Assembly: GCF_030717955.1 (NCBI RefSeq)
Contig: NZ_JAUZVY010000006.1
Coordinates: 62,001 to 126,000 of the forward strand
DNA length: 64,000 nucleotides
Source: Alkalimonas delamerensis
GTDB lineage: Bacteria; Pseudomonadota; Gammaproteobacteria; Enterobacterales; Alteromonadaceae
Direction: 5' to 3'
In this document: positions 1-7,146 of the stretch, piece by piece
Layout of the letters: every line of letters starts with the position of its first letter
Position numbering within the stretch: position 1 is the first letter of the stretch
The notes under the pieces: generated by a model
What the model was told of the DNA's origin: nothing
Databases searched by the model: none
The model's input: only the letters and a program-made list of their open reading frames with translations
Translations under genes and position numbers: made by a program

Positions 1-1
1 G

Positions 2-787
2 AAATACGCACTGCCCATTATCGCCGTTGCGGCATCCACCTCAGTGATCGCCAACGACTACCAACTGATTACCTCATTGGAGTGGGATCACATCCGCTAC
101 AGCGGAAACTCAACCAATGTCCGCGCTCTGGAAGGAACCTACTTCCTGGACAGCAAAACAGTATTAGGCCCACTGGATCAGTTTGAGTACATCAACAAGA
201 CATCCAACATTCAGGCTGGTTATGTCCGTGCTTTCGGCACGAATGTCTATGGTTTAGGTGGTGAATACTTTACCGATTCAGGCGTCGTCGTTTCCGCTGG
301 TCATCTTCGCAGCAGCGATTTCCACGAGAACACCCTGGGTCTGGGCTACCTGATTTCTGACGACTTTATCGTTCGTGCCGAAGCCTACCGTCCGCGCAGC
401 GGCAGCACCTCTTACCTGTTCTCTGCCAGCTACAATGTGCAGCTGGAGGGCAACGACTACGTTGGCTTTACCGTCAGCACAGATGACGACTTCGATTACC
501 AGAGCATCAGCAGCAAATACTTTGCAGCTTTAGGCGGTGATCGCTTTATCACTCTGGGTGCCGAATACGAGCGCTTCGATGGCAGCCGTGATGAATGGAC
601 TGCAGAAGTCGGTTACTACTTCAGCCGCATGACCTCTGTTGCCGTGAACTACGATCGCAGCAAGAACTACGGCGTCAAAGCCAAGCACTTCTTCAACCCG
701 AACTGGGCTCTGGCAGCAGGTTACGGCAGCAACCGCGATGCCTCAGGCCTGAATGTCTGGCACCTGGGTGTAACCGGCCAGTTCTAA
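2..787 (+). CDS. Putative outer-membrane porin (5' end outside window)
   Basis: The reading frame is open from the first bases of the window and starts in the middle of a signal peptide (KYALPIIAVAASTSVIAND), so the true start codon lies just upstream. A GTG at 44 is in frame but would remove most of the signal and is not the start. The mature part is rich in alternating aromatic and polar residues (for example FDYQSISSKYFAALGG) and ends in GVTGQF. A terminal Phe is the usual signal for BAM-dependent barrel insertion. The length, about 240 mature residues, suits a small beta-barrel. A hairpin terminator follows the stop directly. It resembles the 'putative porin' proteins of Alteromonadales; substrate unknown. 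Confidence 0.7.
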   Translation, partial: KYALPIIAVAASTSVIANDYQLITSLEWDHIRYSGNSTNVRALEGTYFLDSKTVLGPLDQFEYINKTSNIQAGYVRAFGTNVYGLGGEYFTDSGVVVSAGHLRSSDFHENTLGLGYLISDDFIVRAEAYRPRSGSTSYLFSASYNVQLEGNDYVGFTVSTDDDFDYQSISSKYFAALGGDRFITLGAEYERFDGSRDEWTAEVGYYFSRMTSVAVNYDRSKNYGVKAKHFFNPNWALAAGYGSNRDASGLNVWHLGVTGQF

Positions 788-810
788 ACCAACTGCTGAT
801 GTATGTTTCA

Positions 811-835
811 AAGGGCACTTAAGGTGCCCTTTTTG
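811..835 (+). terminator. Rho-independent terminator of the porin-like gene
   Basis: A 7-bp stem AGGGCAC/GTGCCCT (812-818 with 824-830) with loop TTAAG is followed by a T-run, 25 bases after the stop codon. Confidence 0.8.
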
Positions 836-849
836 CTGTCTGCTGTATT

Positions 850-1242
850 TTACTCGCTGGTTTCAATCACTACGGCTGTTGGTACCAATTGATAGCGCGC
901 AGTCTCGCCTCCGGCCCAGGGCTGCAGGGTCCCGGTTGCGTATGCAGTTTTCCCCCTGGCGCTTAATGGAAACACCATATCCCCATCCCGCACTTTAATC
1001 CGAAACGCCGGCTGCTGCTCTGCTGTTTCAAAACGCATCCAACAGTGCATTTTCTCACAAACGGCAGCAATGGTGCCCTTTACGGTCACTTCCTGTGCAA
1101 GATACTGCTCCGGGGCAGCCAGGATGCTGCTTAAAGCGACTAACTTTTCCTGCTGCACTTCACCGCCAAACTGCACCGGTTCAGCCTGTGCAACGCTCAC
1201 TAAACAGCTGGCAGCGGCCAGCAAGATGATGATTTTGTTCAT
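850..1242 (-). CDS. DUF4920-type periplasmic protein
   Basis: The 130-residue product starts MNKIIILLAAASCLVSVAQA, a clear Sec signal peptide, so it is exported. The mature part resembles DUF4920 proteins: an OB-like segment (VTVKGTIAAVCEKMHCWMRF) with a CEKMHCW motif whose two cysteines and histidine could bind metal or form a disulfide. The ATG at 1242 was chosen over an upstream ATG because AGGAGCG sits at the right distance and the signal peptide begins there. The start overlaps the stop of the upstream ridA gene as ATGA, so the pair is probably translationally coupled. Function unknown. Confidence 0.75.
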   Translation of the reverse strand: MNKIIILLAAASCLVSVAQAEPVQFGGEVQQEKLVALSSILAAPEQYLAQEVTVKGTIAAVCEKMHCWMRFETAEQQPAFRIKVRDGDMVFPLSARGKTAYATGTLQPWAGGETARYQLVPTAVVIETSE

Positions 1243-1604
1243 TGTACGCTCCTTTTTTCCGGACACGCAGCCACAAAGGCGATTTCAACCAGCATGGCTG
1301 AATCCAGCAATTCTACCTTGATGCAGGCGCGCGATGGGGCACAGCCTGCCGGCAGCCAGGCATCCCAACACTGGTTAAAGGCATCCACCAGGCTGCTATC
1401 GGTAATGTAAATGGTGGCACTGAGCAGTTTGCTGTGATCGCTGCCAAGGGCTGCCAGGGTTTGCTCTGCCTGCTGAAAAATCTGTCGGGCCTGGCCGGCC
1501 ATATCGGCACTGGTATCCTCTGGTACTTCGACAAAATGAGCGATGCCATTAAAGACGGTAGCATCGGACCAGCGCTGACTTGGATTGTGGCGTTGAATAC
1601 GCAT
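1239..1604 (-). CDS. RidA family protein (enamine/imine deaminase-like)
   Basis: The 121-residue product has the RidA/YjgF fold signature: RIQRHNPSQRWSDATVFNG near the N-terminus, the QAEQTLAALGSDHSKLLSATIYI helix-strand region, and SRACIKVELLDSAMLVEIAFVA near the C-terminus with the conserved Arg of the active-site cleft. RidA proteins hydrolyse reactive enamine/imine intermediates formed by PLP enzymes, and some subgroups have other roles. The start at 1604 (MRIQRH) has AGGAG 6-10 bases upstream; a longer in-frame extension to 1658 lacks family similarity. It is the first gene of a coupled pair with the DUF4920 gene. Confidence 0.85.
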   Translation of the reverse strand: MRIQRHNPSQRWSDATVFNGIAHFVEVPEDTSADMAGQARQIFQQAEQTLAALGSDHSKLLSATIYITDSSLVDAFNQCWDAWLPAGCAPSRACIKVELLDSAMLVEIAFVAACPEKRSVQ

Positions 1605-1740
1605 CGTGAACTCCTGCATGCAAAAACCGATTATCGCCAGCTTAAATGCGAAATACAATCATTTTCATAGCCCAATATCCAACAGACCGCAGCGAGTGCG
1701 GCTTTGTGGTACACTCAGGCTGTACAACTGGGAACTTGCC

Positions 1741-2643
1741 GTGTCAATCGCCAAAACTGCCTCTGAAATTACCTTACCGCCTACCAACAATGGTTGCCGT
1801 ACCGTGTTTGAGTTTTTATGCCAGCGCTTTCCAAAAATAGGTGAGGCTGTCTGGCGTGAACGCATGGCAGCGGGCAAGGTGCACTGGCATCAGGGTGAGC
1901 TTATCAGCGAGCGGACGCCATTTTTACCCAGCCGGCGGGTCTGTTATTACCGCGAAGTCACTGCCGAGCCGGTGATCCCCTTTGCCCATCGTATTCTGTA
2001 TCAGGATGACCTTATCCTGATTGCCGACAAGCCGCACTTTTTGCCAGTAACGCCGGGTGGCGATTACGTCAATGAATGCCTGCTGGCCCGGCTAAAGCGT
2101 GATACCGGCCTGGTCGATCTGGTGCCGGTGCACCGGCTGGATCGCGATACCGCCGGCCTGGTGCTGTTTTCGTTAAACCCTAAAAGCCGCCCCGGCTACT
2201 ACCAGTTGTTTGTAAACGGCAGCATTCAGAAGCAGTATCAGGCGGTGGCCCGGCTGACACCTCAGTTGCAGCAAGCCGCTTTGCCCCAGCGCTGGCAGAT
2301 AGACAACCGCATTGAAAAAGCCACTCCGGGCTTTATCAACCGCATCGCCGAAGGCGAGCCCAATGCCCGCTCCAGCATCGAGCTGACTGAGCGCAGCGGG
2401 GAGTTGGGGCTCTTTCAATTGCAGCCGCACACCGGCAAAACCCATCAACTGCGGCTGCATATGCTCAGCCTGGGCGTACCAATATTGTACGATCGCTATT
2501 ACCCCGAACTGTTGCCCAAGCAGGCCCCCAATTTCAGTCAACCGTTGCAGCTGTTGGCCAAACAGCTTAGCTTCACCGACCCAACCAATGGCGAGGCCCG
2601 GCATTTTGAGTCTGGCTTTGAACTGCAGGAGCGGCCGGCATGA
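1741..2643 (+). CDS. RluA-family pseudouridine synthase
   Basis: The 300-residue protein carries the RluA-family catalytic motif HRLDRDTAGL at about residues 131-140, where the Asp of HRLD is the catalytic nucleophile in the family. A second motif, HTGKTHQLRLHM, lies near residue 225. The N-terminal 75 residues (FEFLCQRFPKIGEAVWRERMAAGKVHW) look like an S4-type RNA-binding segment. It isomerises uridine to pseudouridine in rRNA or tRNA; the exact target cannot be read from sequence. A GTG start at 1741 is chosen because family similarity begins there and GGGAA lies about 9 bases upstream. The frame stays open upstream to 1606 without similarity. The stop overlaps the next start as ATGA. Confidence 0.85.
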   Translation: MSIAKTASEITLPPTNNGCRTVFEFLCQRFPKIGEAVWRERMAAGKVHWHQGELISERTPFLPSRRVCYYREVTAEPVIPFAHRILYQDDLILIADKPHFLPVTPGGDYVNECLLARLKRDTGLVDLVPVHRLDRDTAGLVLFSLNPKSRPGYYQLFVNGSIQKQYQAVARLTPQLQQAALPQRWQIDNRIEKATPGFINRIAEGEPNARSSIELTERSGELGLFQLQPHTGKTHQLRLHMLSLGVPILYDRYYPELLPKQAPNFSQPLQLLAKQLSFTDPTNGEARHFESGFELQERPA

Positions 2644-3167
2644 AGCATGGCTGGGGGCTGGGCGATGCCAATGCCATGCTGCGGGTTTATGTGGCAAAAC
2701 GTCCACCGATGCAGGAGTATTCGCAGCTGAGTGGGATACAGCCACTGTGCCGCGGCGAAATCGACAGCATCAATCAGGCCTGTGGCAATGGCTGGCGCAA
2801 GCTGTTTAATGTCTACGCCAAACTGGTGCAAGCATTGCCAGAAGCCCTGCAGCCACTGAAACAAGCCAGCACCAGCTGGCAAAGCTATCGTGACCAGCAT
2901 CTGCTGCAAGCGGGCAGTGGCACAGCACTGCTGTTCAGCGCGCCGCAGCTGGAGCCGGCCAGCAACACCCTGCATATCATCGCCGGCCGCACCCACGCCA
3001 AAGCGCTGCTGGCTAATGGCCTTATTGCTCAGCTCGACTGGCTGGATCACGAATTTGCCATGGATAAACAGCAACGGCTGCTGGTTTGCCCTTATTTTGA
3101 CTACCGGCAACTGAGCAATGAGAAAATCGAGCGGTTGTGTGGTTTGATAGAAAGGATTACCGATTAG
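2640..3167 (+). CDS. Conserved hypothetical protein coupled to the pseudouridine synthase
   Basis: This is a 175-residue soluble protein with no signal peptide or membrane segment. The start overlaps the preceding stop (ATGA), so it is very probably co-translated with the pseudouridine synthase. Visible blocks are MLRVYVAKRPPMQEYS, a Cys-containing GEIDSINQACGNGWRKLFNVYAK, and LHIIAGRTHAKALL. It may belong to the family labelled DUF6942, but I recall this only loosely. Function unknown. Its last 11 bases overlap, tail to tail, the membrane-protein remnant on the other strand. Confidence 0.65.
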   Translation: MKHGWGLGDANAMLRVYVAKRPPMQEYSQLSGIQPLCRGEIDSINQACGNGWRKLFNVYAKLVQALPEALQPLKQASTSWQSYRDQHLLQAGSGTALLFSAPQLEPASNTLHIIAGRTHAKALLANGLIAQLDWLDHEFAMDKQQRLLVCPYFDYRQLSNEKIERLCGLIERITD

Positions 3168-3342
3168 TGGAAGTCAGCAGGGCTTCACTATGCGCAAACA
3201 AACGCCAACGCCGCCAAATCTTATGCAGTTGGGTAAGCACAATAAGGCTAATCAGTAGGGTTAGGTCCAAGTTACCTGTGGTTGCAAAACTATAGACCGC
3301 ATCCGCCAACCCCAGATAGCTCAGCACTAGGCAACTGATCAG
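3157..3342 (-). pseudogene. 3' remnant of a membrane-protein gene, cut off beside higBA
   Basis: On the minus strand a 61-codon open frame runs from 3342 to a TAA at 3159-3157 with no start codon of its own; a TGA lies directly upstream. It encodes two hydrophobic stretches (LISCLVLSYLGLADAVYSF and LTLLISLIVLTQL) followed by a basic tail HKIWRRWRLF, which looks like the C-terminal end of an integral membrane protein. The frame ends at the hairpin that follows higA. The simplest reading is that arrival of the toxin-antitoxin module removed the 5' part of the gene. The parent family is not recognised. Confidence 0.5.
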
Positions 3343-3365
3343 TCAAAAGCATTTTGCTTTTTGAC
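3341..3365 (-). terminator. Hairpin downstream of higBA
   Basis: AGTCAAAAGCA (3341-3351) pairs with TGCTTTTTGACT (3354-3365) with one bulged base. It lies about 25 bases after the higA stop and marks the junction with the truncated membrane gene. There is no long U-run, so it may be a weak terminator or a structural relic of the insertion. Confidence 0.4.
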
Positions 3366-3388
3366 TACGGCTCCCTTTATTTCAGGTG

Positions 3389-3760
3389 CTAAGTCGGCAA
3401 CTTAGCCGAAGGTTTAATGAGTGACTCAGCCGGTATACCCAGCCCCTCGTGTAAACGCCAGATCATATTTAACGTCAGCGAGCGTTTGTAATTTAAAATT
3501 TCATATACTCGGTTACTCTTGCCAATCATAGGCTCGAGATCTTTTACCGATAGGCTTTTTCGTTCCATTTCAAATTTAATGGCCTCTACCGGATCGGGTA
3601 ATTCCATCGGAAAATGTTTCGCTTCATACGCCTCAATCAAGGTAACCAGCACATCCAATTTTTCACCCTCAGCCGTGTCCGGCGCTGCCAACATCAAGGC
3701 CTCAACTTCTTGCAATGCTGCACGGTAGTCAGCATCATTTTTGATGGGTTTTATCTCCAT
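3389..3760 (-). CDS. higA: HigA antitoxin, HTH-XRE
   Basis: The 123-residue antitoxin is of the HigA class whose gene follows the toxin gene. The N-terminal half (residues 1-60) is a helical toxin-binding part with ADYRAALQEVEALM and LIEAYEAKHFPM. The C-terminal half is an XRE-type helix-turn-helix (KSLSVKDLEPMIGKSNRVYEILNYKRSLTLNMIWRL, about residues 69-104). HigA neutralises HigB and represses the operon. GGGAGG lies 8-13 bases before the ATG, a strong site that would favour antitoxin synthesis. The gap to higB is 17 bases. Order and sequence both match the higBA family. Confidence 0.9.
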   Translation of the reverse strand: MEIKPIKNDADYRAALQEVEALMLAAPDTAEGEKLDVLVTLIEAYEAKHFPMELPDPVEAIKFEMERKSLSVKDLEPMIGKSNRVYEILNYKRSLTLNMIWRLHEGLGIPAESLIKPSAKLPT

Positions 3761-3777
3761 GTTGCTACCTCCCGTTG

Positions 3778-4080
3778 TTAAATACGTTGAACATCAATCG
3801 TATCGTACTCTGCATGAGTTCCAATAAAGCGTATATACACCACTTGGTAGTGATAGTTTACCCAGACCACAAGCCGATATTTATTACCGGCAATGTTAAA
3901 CACAACCCTGCCATCTTTTAAAATACTTGCATGTCTAAAGTCATTTTTTACGTCTGCCGGCGCATGCCAGTTTGCTTTTTGCACAAATCGATACCATGAC
4001 AAAGCTGGCTCTTTTGCATCTATGTACTCGGGGTTTAACTCCCAAAATGACTTTAGTGTCGACAATGCAATGATCCGCAT
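3778..4080 (-). CDS. higB: HigB toxin, ribosome-dependent mRNA interferase family
   Basis: The 100-residue protein matches the HigB toxin family: it begins MRIIALSTLKSFWELNPEY and has the core VKNDFRHASILKDGRVVFNIAGNKYRLVVWVNYHYQVVYIRFIGTHAEYD with conserved basic residues. HigB cleaves translated mRNA on the ribosome. I choose the ATG at 4080 because family members start at this motif; earlier in-frame ATGs at 4089 and 4116 lie in or upstream of the promoter. The predicted -10 element ends only about 7 bases upstream, so the mRNA may have almost no leader. Toxin first, antitoxin second is the usual higBA order. Confidence 0.88.
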   Translation of the reverse strand: MRIIALSTLKSFWELNPEYIDAKEPALSWYRFVQKANWHAPADVKNDFRHASILKDGRVVFNIAGNKYRLVVWVNYHYQVVYIRFIGTHAEYDTIDVQRI

Positions 4081-4087
4081 AGCTATC

Positions 4088-4116
4088 ATCTTAGTCCCAA
4101 AATGGGACTTTTGCAA
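4088..4116 (-). promoter_or_regulatory. higBA promoter with a palindromic operator inside its spacer
   Basis: On the minus strand a -35 TTGCAA (4116-4111) and a -10 TAAGAT (4093-4088) are separated by 17 bases. That spacer is almost exactly filled by a perfect inverted repeat, AGTCCCA-AAA-TGGGACT (4093-4109 on the plus strand). A repressor bound there would block polymerase, which fits HigA autoregulation. The assignment of HigA to this palindrome is inference. Confidence 0.6.
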
Positions 4117-4131
4117 TATTTCTACAAAATC

Positions 4132-6963
4132 TCATACCGCACTACCCAACAACGGCTTCAGATAATGCCCGGTAAAAGACTTCTTGCACTTGGCAACCTG
4201 CTCCGGCGTACCGGCTACCAGGATTTCGCCGCCACCGCTGCCGCCTTCGGGGCCTAAGTCGACAATCCAGTCGGCGGTTTTGATCACATCCAGGTTGTGC
4301 TCGATCACCACCACGGTATTGCCGTGATCGCGCAGCCGGTGCAGCACGTTCAGCAGTTGCTGCACATCGTAAAAGTGCAGGCCGGTGGTGGGCTCATCCA
4401 GAATATACAGGGTTTTGCCGGTATCGCGCTTGCTAAGCTCACGGGCTAACTTCACCCGCTGGGCTTCACCACCGGATAAGGTGGTAGCCGACTGGCCCAG
4501 TTTGATGTACGAAAGACCGACATCCATCAGGGTTTGCAGCTTGCGCTTAATGGCCGGAATGGCCTGAAAGAACTCCAGCGCATCTTCCACCGTCATATCC
4601 AGCACTTCGTGAATACTTTTGCCTTTGTATTTCACTTCCAGCGTTTCGCGGTTGTAACGCTTGCCCTTACAGACATCGCAGGGCACGTAGACATCGGGTA
4701 AAAAGTGCATTTCCACCTTAATGACGCCATCGCCCTGACAGGCCTCGCAGCGCCCGCCTTTGACGTTAAAGCTGAAACGCCCGACCTGATAACCGCGCGA
4801 ACGCGCTTCCTGGGTACCGGCAAACAGCTCGCGCACCCCGGTGAAAATACCGGTGTAGGTGGCAGCGTTGGAGCGCGGGGTACGGCCGATCGGGCTTTGA
4901 TCGATGTCGATCACTTTGTCAAAATGCTCCAGCCCTTCGATGGCTTGGTGTGGCGCTGCATCGCTGCCTTCGCCCTTGTTCAGCACCTTGTGCGCCACCC
5001 GGTACAGGGTGTCGTTGATTAAGGTGGACTTGCCCGAGCCCGACACACCGGTGACGCAGGTCAGCAAACCAAAGGGAATGGCCAAATCGACCTTTTTCAG
5101 GTTGTTGCCGCTGGCACCCAACACTTTGAGCCACTTATCGGTCAGCGGCGTGCGCGTTTTCGGCACTTCAATCCGTCGCTTGTTGCTGAGGTACTGACCG
5201 GTCAGCGATTGTTCGCAGGCTTTGATGTCGTCCAGCGTGCCCTGGGCTACCACCTGGCCGCCGTGCACCCCGGCACCCGGGCCAATATCCAGAATATGAT
5301 CGGCGCTGCGAATGGCATCTTCGTCGTGCTCGACCACAATCACCGTATTGCCCAAATCGCGCAGGTGCGTCAGGGTACCGAGCAGGCGATCGTTGTCGCG
5401 CTGATGCAGGCCAATCGAAGGCTCGTCCAGCACATACATCACACCCACCAAACCCGCGCCAATCTGGCTGGCCAGCCGGATGCGCTGGGCTTCGCCGCCG
5501 GACAGGGTTTCGGCGCTGCGCGATAACGTCAGGTAGTTCAGGCCGACATTGACCAGAAAACTGAGCCGGTCCTGAATTTCTTTTAACACCTTTTCGGCAA
5601 TTTTGGCTTTTTGGCCGGTTAAGCTGAGCTGCCGGAAAAAATCCAGGCAATCACCAATGGAGCGCTCGGTCACCATCGGCAGGTTGGTCTGGCCAATAAA
5701 AACATGGCGCGCTTCTTCGCGCAGCCGGCTGCCGTTGCAGCTGGGGCAGGGCTGGCTGGCCATGTATTTCACCAGCTCATCGCGCACCGAGTTGGACTCG
5801 GTATCGCGGTAGCGTCGCTCCATATTGGGCAGAATGCCCTCAAACGGATGGCGCCGGCGCACCGCATCGCCGCGATCATTGACGTAACGAAAATCAATCG
5901 CAGTGCTGCCACTGCCATAAAGCACCGCCTGTTGCTGCTTTTTGCTCAAGTCGGCAAAAGGGGTGTCGACCGAAAAGCCGTAGTGCTCGGCCACCGACAG
6001 CAACATCTGATGGTAATAAAAACTGCGTTTATCCCAGCCCCGAATCGCCCCGCCAGCCAGACTGAGCGCCGGGTTGCTGACCACCTTAGCCGGATCAAAG
6101 AATTGCTTTACCCCCAGGCCATCGCAACTAGGGCAGGCCCCGGCAGGGTTGTTAAAGGAAAACATCCGCGGCTCCAGCTCGGTCATCGAGTAGCCGCAGG
6201 TGGGGCAGGCAAAGTTGGCCGAAAACACCAGCTCTTCTTTGCCGGGGTCGTCCATATCGGCTACCCGCACCACGCCACCGGACAGCTGCAGCGCCGTTTC
6301 CAGCGATTCGGCCAGCCGCTGCTGGATATCGGCCCGCACCTTAATGCGGTCGATCACCACCTCAATGCTGTGCTTTTTGTGCAGTTCCAACGTCGGCGGA
6401 TCGCTTAAATCGCAGATTTCGCCATCGATGCGGGCCCGAATGTACCCCTGCGCCGCCAGGCTTTCCAACAGCTTGACGTGCTCGCCCTTGCGGTCCTGTA
6501 CCACAGGCGCCAGCACCATCATTTTGCTACCCTCCGGCAGCGACAGCACTTTATCGACCATTTCGCTGATGGTCTGAGCCGCCAATGGCAAATCATGCTC
6601 CGGACAGCGTGGCTCACCCACCCGGGCAAACAACAGCCGCAGGTAATCGTAAATCTCGGTAATGGTGCCGACCGTCGAGCGCGGGTTGTGCGAGGTGGAC
6701 TTTTGCTCAATCGAAATGGCCGGTGACAGGCCTTCAATCAGATCGACATCCGGCTTTTCCATCATACTCAAAAACTGACGGGCATAGGCCGACAGCGACT
6801 CGACGTAACGGCGCTGCCCTTCGGCATAGAGGGTATCGAACGCCAGCGACGACTTGCCGGAGCCGGACAAACCGGTGATCACAATCAGCTTATCGCGCGG
6901 AAGATCCAGCGAAAAGTTCTTCAGGTTGTGGGTTCGGGCTCCACGAATTGAAATTTTATCCAT
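4132..6963 (-). CDS. uvrA: UvrA, excinuclease ABC subunit A
   Basis: UvrA is the damage-recognition ATPase of nucleotide excision repair; it works as a dimer that loads UvrB. The 943-residue length is as expected (E. coli 940). The sequence starts MDKISIRGARTHNLKN and has the first Walker A GLSGSGKSSLAFD near residue 33, zinc-module cysteines (CPTCGYSM..CPSC), two ABC signature motifs LSGGEAQR, the second Walker A GVSGSGKSTLIND near 640, and the CEACQGDG..CDVCKG zinc finger. The start at 6963 is the family start; an in-frame extension to 7026 would run through the LexA-like box. SOS control is predicted from that box. Confidence 0.98.
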   Translation of the reverse strand: MDKISIRGARTHNLKNFSLDLPRDKLIVITGLSGSGKSSLAFDTLYAEGQRRYVESLSAYARQFLSMMEKPDVDLIEGLSPAISIEQKSTSHNPRSTVGTITEIYDYLRLLFARVGEPRCPEHDLPLAAQTISEMVDKVLSLPEGSKMMVLAPVVQDRKGEHVKLLESLAAQGYIRARIDGEICDLSDPPTLELHKKHSIEVVIDRIKVRADIQQRLAESLETALQLSGGVVRVADMDDPGKEELVFSANFACPTCGYSMTELEPRMFSFNNPAGACPSCDGLGVKQFFDPAKVVSNPALSLAGGAIRGWDKRSFYYHQMLLSVAEHYGFSVDTPFADLSKKQQQAVLYGSGSTAIDFRYVNDRGDAVRRRHPFEGILPNMERRYRDTESNSVRDELVKYMASQPCPSCNGSRLREEARHVFIGQTNLPMVTERSIGDCLDFFRQLSLTGQKAKIAEKVLKEIQDRLSFLVNVGLNYLTLSRSAETLSGGEAQRIRLASQIGAGLVGVMYVLDEPSIGLHQRDNDRLLGTLTHLRDLGNTVIVVEHDEDAIRSADHILDIGPGAGVHGGQVVAQGTLDDIKACEQSLTGQYLSNKRRIEVPKTRTPLTDKWLKVLGASGNNLKKVDLAIPFGLLTCVTGVSGSGKSTLINDTLYRVAHKVLNKGEGSDAAPHQAIEGLEHFDKVIDIDQSPIGRTPRSNAATYTGIFTGVRELFAGTQEARSRGYQVGRFSFNVKGGRCEACQGDGVIKVEMHFLPDVYVPCDVCKGKRYNRETLEVKYKGKSIHEVLDMTVEDALEFFQAIPAIKRKLQTLMDVGLSYIKLGQSATTLSGGEAQRVKLARELSKRDTGKTLYILDEPTTGLHFYDVQQLLNVLHRLRDHGNTVVVIEHNLDVIKTADWIVDLGPEGGSGGGEILVAGTPEQVAKCKKSFTGHYLKPLLGSAV

Positions 6964-7010
6964 GCGTTCTGTTACCTGCAGCGGGCAGCCGGGTTGGCTA
7001 ATGATAAAAA

Positions 7011-7026
7011 CTGTACAAATATACAC
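7011..7026. promoter_or_regulatory. LexA-like (SOS) box upstream of uvrA
   Basis: CTGT-N8-ACAC (7011-7026), with an AT-rich centre, differs by one base from the gammaproteobacterial LexA consensus CTGT-N8-ACAG and lies about 50 bases upstream of the uvrA start. uvrA is a classical SOS gene. Confidence 0.65.
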
Positions 7027-7103
7027 TAACTTTGCAAAGCGGCAAAGTTGCCATCCAGACAGAACGTGCCAAAGGCCGCTTTGGTTTGCCCGGGCAAGCC
7101 AAT

Positions 7104-7125
7104 AAAAAAGCGCCCCGAAGGGCGC
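7104..7125 (-). terminator. Terminator of the TonB-dependent receptor gene
   Basis: On the minus strand GCGCCC-TTCG-GGGCGC (UUCG tetraloop) is followed by six T residues, about 22 bases after the receptor stop codon. Confidence 0.85.
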
Positions 7126-7146
7126 CAGGTACGGGGGAGAAGCACC

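Noticed and set aside
44..787. A porin gene starting at GTG 44
   Set aside because: The frame continues upstream to the window edge with a signal peptide, so the gene is 5' truncated by the window.
3341..3365. An integron attC site beside higBA
   Set aside because: The hairpin is short, lacks the R-box/L-box core sites, and no second cassette or integrase is present.
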